A DNA stretch of 64,000 bases from CAVQLX01 sp963811605 (GTDB lineage Bacteria > Desulfobacterota > Binatia > DP-6), in NCBI GenBank assembly GCA_963811605.1, contig CAWESA010000008.1:310001-374000 (forward strand), in the 5' to 3' direction. The translations under genes and the position numbers were made by a program. How positions within the stretch are numbered: position 1 is the stretch's first letter; each line of letters opens with the position of its first letter. Under the pieces are notes generated by a model that saw only the letters and a program-made list of their open reading frames with translations, searched no databases and was not told the origin of the DNA. Shown one piece after another: positions 61,304-64,000 of the stretch.

Positions 61304-63949
61304 CTACGCCGCCCGCACCAGGCGCTGGTAGACCTTCGGTAGCTGGCGCGGCAGATCGGCCACCGCCTCGATCACCAGGTACTGCTCGGGTGCGCACATC
61401 TGGCGCAGGTAGTCGTGGCTCGCCAGGTCGACGGTGATGCAGAAGGGACGGACCCCGGCGCGCTGCACCTCGCGCAGCGCGACGGCGGTGTCGCGGATGC
61501 CGTGGGTGTGGCTGGTCCGATCGGTGCCATAGTCCAGGTCCTGCGGGAATCCGTCGCTCAGGAGCACCAGGTGGCGTGACGGTGCCGAGACGCCTCCCAT
61601 CCGCGTCAGCGCGTGGCGGATGGCCGTCCCCATACGCGTCGAGCCGCGCGGCTCGATGCCGCCGATGCGGCTCTGCACGGCGGGCGTGAGCCGCTCGCCG
61701 AAGGCCTTCACCGGGTAGACCTCGACCCCGTCGCGGCCCTGCCCGGAGAAGCCGTAGACGGCGTACAGGTCGCCGATCTCCTCGAGCGCGGCCGTCATGA
61801 TGACGAGCGCGTCCTTCGCGATGTCGATGATGCGGTCGGTGCCGCCCTGCGCCGCCTCGTCGGTCGAGGCGCTCATGTCGAGCAGGAAGAGGGTCGCCAC
61901 CTCGCGCTCCTCGCGGCGCCGGGTGGCGTAGAGCTTGGCCGATGCCGCCTGGCGCGCGGCACGCTGCACCCGCGCGTCGACCACCGCGTTGAGATCGATC
62001 ACCTCGCCGTCCTCGAGACCGTGCACGCGCCGGTAGCGCTCGGGCCGCACGCGCTGGAAGTGCCGTCGCACTTCCGGGACGAGCTGGGCGTGGCGCGCGA
62101 GCGCCGCGTCGAAGAAGAGGCCGGAGTCGCCGGGCAGCTCCACCTCGCGCAACGTGCACCACGCCGGACGGTAATCGTCGATCAGGTGGTCCCACTCGTC
62201 GTAGACGAACGCCACGGAGTCGGCGGCCCGGGGACGAGGGGTGGCGCGCAGGGGCTCGCGCGCCGGGGTGCCGTCGGCGGGCGGGGCATCGGATGCGACG
62301 AGGCGTTTCCCGATGAGCTGGGTCACGTAGAGCCCCGCCTGGGCCAGCAGATCGCCGTGGGCCTGCCCGAGCGCCTGCGCCCCGAGACTCTCGATCAGGC
62401 GGCGCAGCGCCTCGGCATCGAGGGGAGCCCCGGCGCCGCCGGCGTCGTCCAGATGCTCGTCCACCAGCAGGGTGAGGGCGTCCTCGAGGGCGGGGGGCAG
62501 GGGCGCGCCGTCGGCGTCCGCGGCCACGAGCGCCGGGCCTGGCTCGTCGCCGCTCGCCGGCGCATCTCCGGGACCCGCGTCGAGCAGGACGGTGATCAGA
62601 TCGGGCAGGACGCCGAGTCCCTCGTCGCCGTTCGCGGCGTCGGGAAAGAGCGCCGCGAGACGCTCGGCGACGCGGAGCGCATCGCTCGCGCTCGCCCCCG
62701 GCGCCGCCAGCGGTCGCAGGCTCGGGAGCACGATGCGACCCAGCGCCGCCAGCCACGCCGGCAGGCCGCCAGCCGCCGCGCCGGCCGGAGACAGCGCCAG
62801 CGCGTAGAGCGCCTCGAAGGGGTCGAGCGCGACGACGCCGTCGCGTCCGAGCGTCTCTCCGGCGGCCCACGCCAGCTCCGTGCCGATGCCGGGATAGGCG
62901 GCGGCGAGCCGGGCGGCGACGCGGACGCCGTCGGCGAGCAGGAAGAGCGGCTCGAGGGAGGCCGGCCGTCCCGGCGCTCGCAGCGTGCCGGCTCCGGCCG
63001 GCAGCGCGTCGTAGGTGCCTTCCACGCGACGACCGGCGAGCAGCGCCGCCGCCAGCTTGTAGAGGCGCGCGTTGTCCTCGACGGCGTCGCAGCGGTCGAC
63101 CACGGGCGGGAGCGCGACCATGCCGCTCAGCGGCGAGTCCTCGAGCGGGGGGCGCAGGCGGAACGGTCCCACCGCGCGCGGCGCCGCCGGTGCGCCGGAG
63201 AGCATGTGCATCAGGCGGCGCAGCTCGCCCTGCATCTCCTCCAGCGCCACGCTCGTCGGCGACGATGCCAGCACGCGCTGGCCGGTGCGCGACGCGAGCG
63301 CGAAGAACGCGATCCCGGCTGCCGGATGGCGCGCCGCGACGCCGAGCCCGTGCGCCGCCCACGCGTCCACGCGCATGGCGTCGCGCTCGTCGTACAGTTG
63401 CGGCAGGCTGCGCAGCAGCGCCGGCACGCCGGCCGGGAAGGCGGCGGCGACGCGGGCGATCAGCCGGATGGCATCCGGACACACGGCGTCGGGCACCGCT
63501 GTGAGGAGCGCGCCGAGGAGCGGGGTGATCTCGAGCAGCGCCGGCGCGGAGCCGTCCGCCGCGGCGCACCGCCACGCCTCGAGGAGCGGGGCGCGCGCCG
63601 GCTCGGCGATGCGCCCGAGCGCTCCGGGAAGCTCGCGGTAGGCGGCCAGCGCCAGCGGGGGCGGCAGCGCCAGCGCGGCCGCCAGCCAGGCGGCGCGGAG
63701 CTGGCCGTCCCACGCGGCGACCGCGGCCGGCAGTGCGCGCAGGAACTCACCCTCGTCCAGCACGCTGCCGCAGCGGAGCGCGAGGCGAACCCAGGCCGCC
63801 AGCTCGTCCGCGGTCAATACCGGAAGCACCCGTGGCGCGCCGGCGTACAGCTCCTGGGCGAGCCGCTCGCCGCGCCACCCGGCGGCGTCCCGCAGCGCGA
63901 GCCCGGCGTCCGCGAGGGCATCGATGCGCGCGGGATCGACCTGCCCCAC
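61304..63949 (-). CDS. VWA-domain protein, NorD-like
   Basis: 881 aa from a GTG at 63949; the frame is still open upstream to the window edge ('SLARRFEGHTAPAV'), so the true start may lie outside. N-terminal ~640 residues are helical; C-terminal ~240 hold a VWA domain with MIDAS residues 'LFLLDMSASTDEA' (DxSxS), 'GSTRMGTAIRHAL' (Thr), 'VLLSDGFPQDLDYGTD' (Asp). NorD/CbbO-type proteins act with a MoxR ATPase in enzyme maturation; no such ATPase is visible in the window, but it could lie just past the edge. Confidence 0.85.
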   Translation of the reverse strand: MGQVDPARIDALADAGLALRDAAGWRGERLAQELYAGAPRVLPVLTADELAAWVRLALRCGSVLDEGEFLRALPAAVAAWDGQLRAAWLAAALALPPPLALAAYRELPGALGRIAEPARAPLLEAWRCAAADGSAPALLEITPLLGALLTAVPDAVCPDAIRLIARVAAAFPAGVPALLRSLPQLYDERDAMRVDAWAAHGLGVAARHPAAGIAFFALASRTGQRVLASSPTSVALEEMQGELRRLMHMLSGAPAAPRAVGPFRLRPPLEDSPLSGMVALPPVVDRCDAVEDNARLYKLAAALLAGRRVEGTYDALPAGAGTLRAPGRPASLEPLFLLADGVRVAARLAAAYPGIGTELAWAAGETLGRDGVVALDPFEALYALALSPAGAAAGGLPAWLAALGRIVLPSLRPLAAPGASASDALRVAERLAALFPDAANGDEGLGVLPDLITVLLDAGPGDAPASGDEPGPALVAADADGAPLPPALEDALTLLVDEHLDDAGGAGAPLDAEALRRLIESLGAQALGQAHGDLLAQAGLYVTQLIGKRLVASDAPPADGTPAREPLRATPRPRAADSVAFVYDEWDHLIDDYRPAWCTLREVELPGDSGLFFDAALARHAQLVPEVRRHFQRVRPERYRRVHGLEDGEVIDLNAVVDARVQRAARQAASAKLYATRRREEREVATLFLLDMSASTDEAAQGGTDRIIDIAKDALVIMTAALEEIGDLYAVYGFSGQGRDGVEVYPVKAFGERLTPAVQSRIGGIEPRGSTRMGTAIRHALTRMGGVSAPSRHLVLLSDGFPQDLDYGTDRTSHTHGIRDTAVALREVQRAGVRPFCITVDLASHDYLRQMCAPEQYLVIEAVADLPRQLPKVYQRLVRAA

Positions 63950-64000
63950 GGCCGGAGCCGTATGCCCCTCGAACCGGCGCGCGAGGCTGGTCGAGACCGC

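Noticed and set aside
59100..63713. 1537-codon open frame on the minus strand
   Set aside because: Shadow of the lipase and the VWA protein; composition is Arg/Ala/Gly-rich and no domain is seen.
1..64000. Mobile elements, tRNA or rRNA genes
   Set aside because: No transposase, integrase, terminal repeats, tRNA cloverleaf or rRNA motif was found on reading both strands, though a tRNA could be missed by eye.

Overview
The window reads as chromosomal DNA of a high-GC, Gram-negative, probably soil or sediment bacterium. Evidence for a Gram-negative envelope is an RlpA-like lipoprotein-type domain protein, a lipoprotein L,D-transpeptidase, several signal-peptide proteins and a NorD-like VWA protein. 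Many luciferase-like (LLM) oxidoreductases, acyl-CoA enzymes, TetR regulators, threonine-tract secreted proteins and cysteine-rich export modules recall deltaproteobacteria-like lineages; Binatota is my best guess, by inference only. I saw no rRNA, tRNA, CRISPR, phage, transposase or integrase.

Layout. 0-5 kb: TetR plus amidohydrolase with two matching operator palindromes, a frameshifted Thr-tract papain-like secreted protein, and a methyltransferase. 5-9.4 kb: a formylglycine-enzyme-like secreted protein and a 77-aa partner, divergent from a large winged-helix/ATPase/TPR regulator broken by three frameshifts; the decayed end of a second such regulator lies on the other side. 9.6-20.6 kb: transglutaminase-DUF2126 (one frameshift), an exported SurE, an LLM enzyme, a phosphotransferase operon, an HCCA-isomerase-like protein, and a MerR/B12 regulator with CarH photoreceptor motifs. 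20.6-26.4 kb: a tightly coupled LLM-LLM-SDR operon, L,D-transpeptidase, GST, GNAT and an inositol-phosphatase-like protein.

26.6-31.8 kb: an overlapping acyl-CoA operon (AMP-forming acyl-CoA ligase, small membrane protein, flavin monooxygenase of the acyl-CoA dehydrogenase fold, two enoyl-CoA hydratases, ABM monooxygenase). 31.8-35.1 kb: an epoxide-hydrolase-like enzyme divergent from a TetR with twin operators, followed by an acyltransferase fused to DUF2147 (two frameshifts). 35.1-39 kb: the most interesting block, an operon of TetR, a QueG-like iron-sulfur protein fused to an SCP2 sterol-carrier domain, a thiolase-fold protein lacking the nucleophilic Cys, and a DUF35 partner, with a perfect 25-bp palindrome at the TetR start. 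This resembles the Ltp2/DUF35 aldolase of steroid side-chain breakdown with an unusual redox/lipid-carrier protein added.

39-64 kb: Bax-inhibitor-1 protein, a very large beta-propeller di-haem secreted protein, a His-rich secreted peptide, a Cys-type formate-dehydrogenase-like molybdoenzyme, an SRPBCC-ArsR pair with operators over the ribosome binding site, an ABC-2 exporter, an NDH-2-like flavoprotein, peroxiredoxin, RlpA, esterase, rhomboid protease, enoyl-CoA hydratase, a TetR-diiron protein operon, a LuxR regulator divergent from a secreted lipase with Cys-rich modules and Thr tail, and a VWA protein that may run off the right edge. Eight apparent frameshifts, all +1, occur at about 3.2, 5.2, 6.5, 7.8, 8.3, 11.0, 34.0 and 34.4 kb; consensus insertion errors and real decay cannot be separated from this sequence alone.
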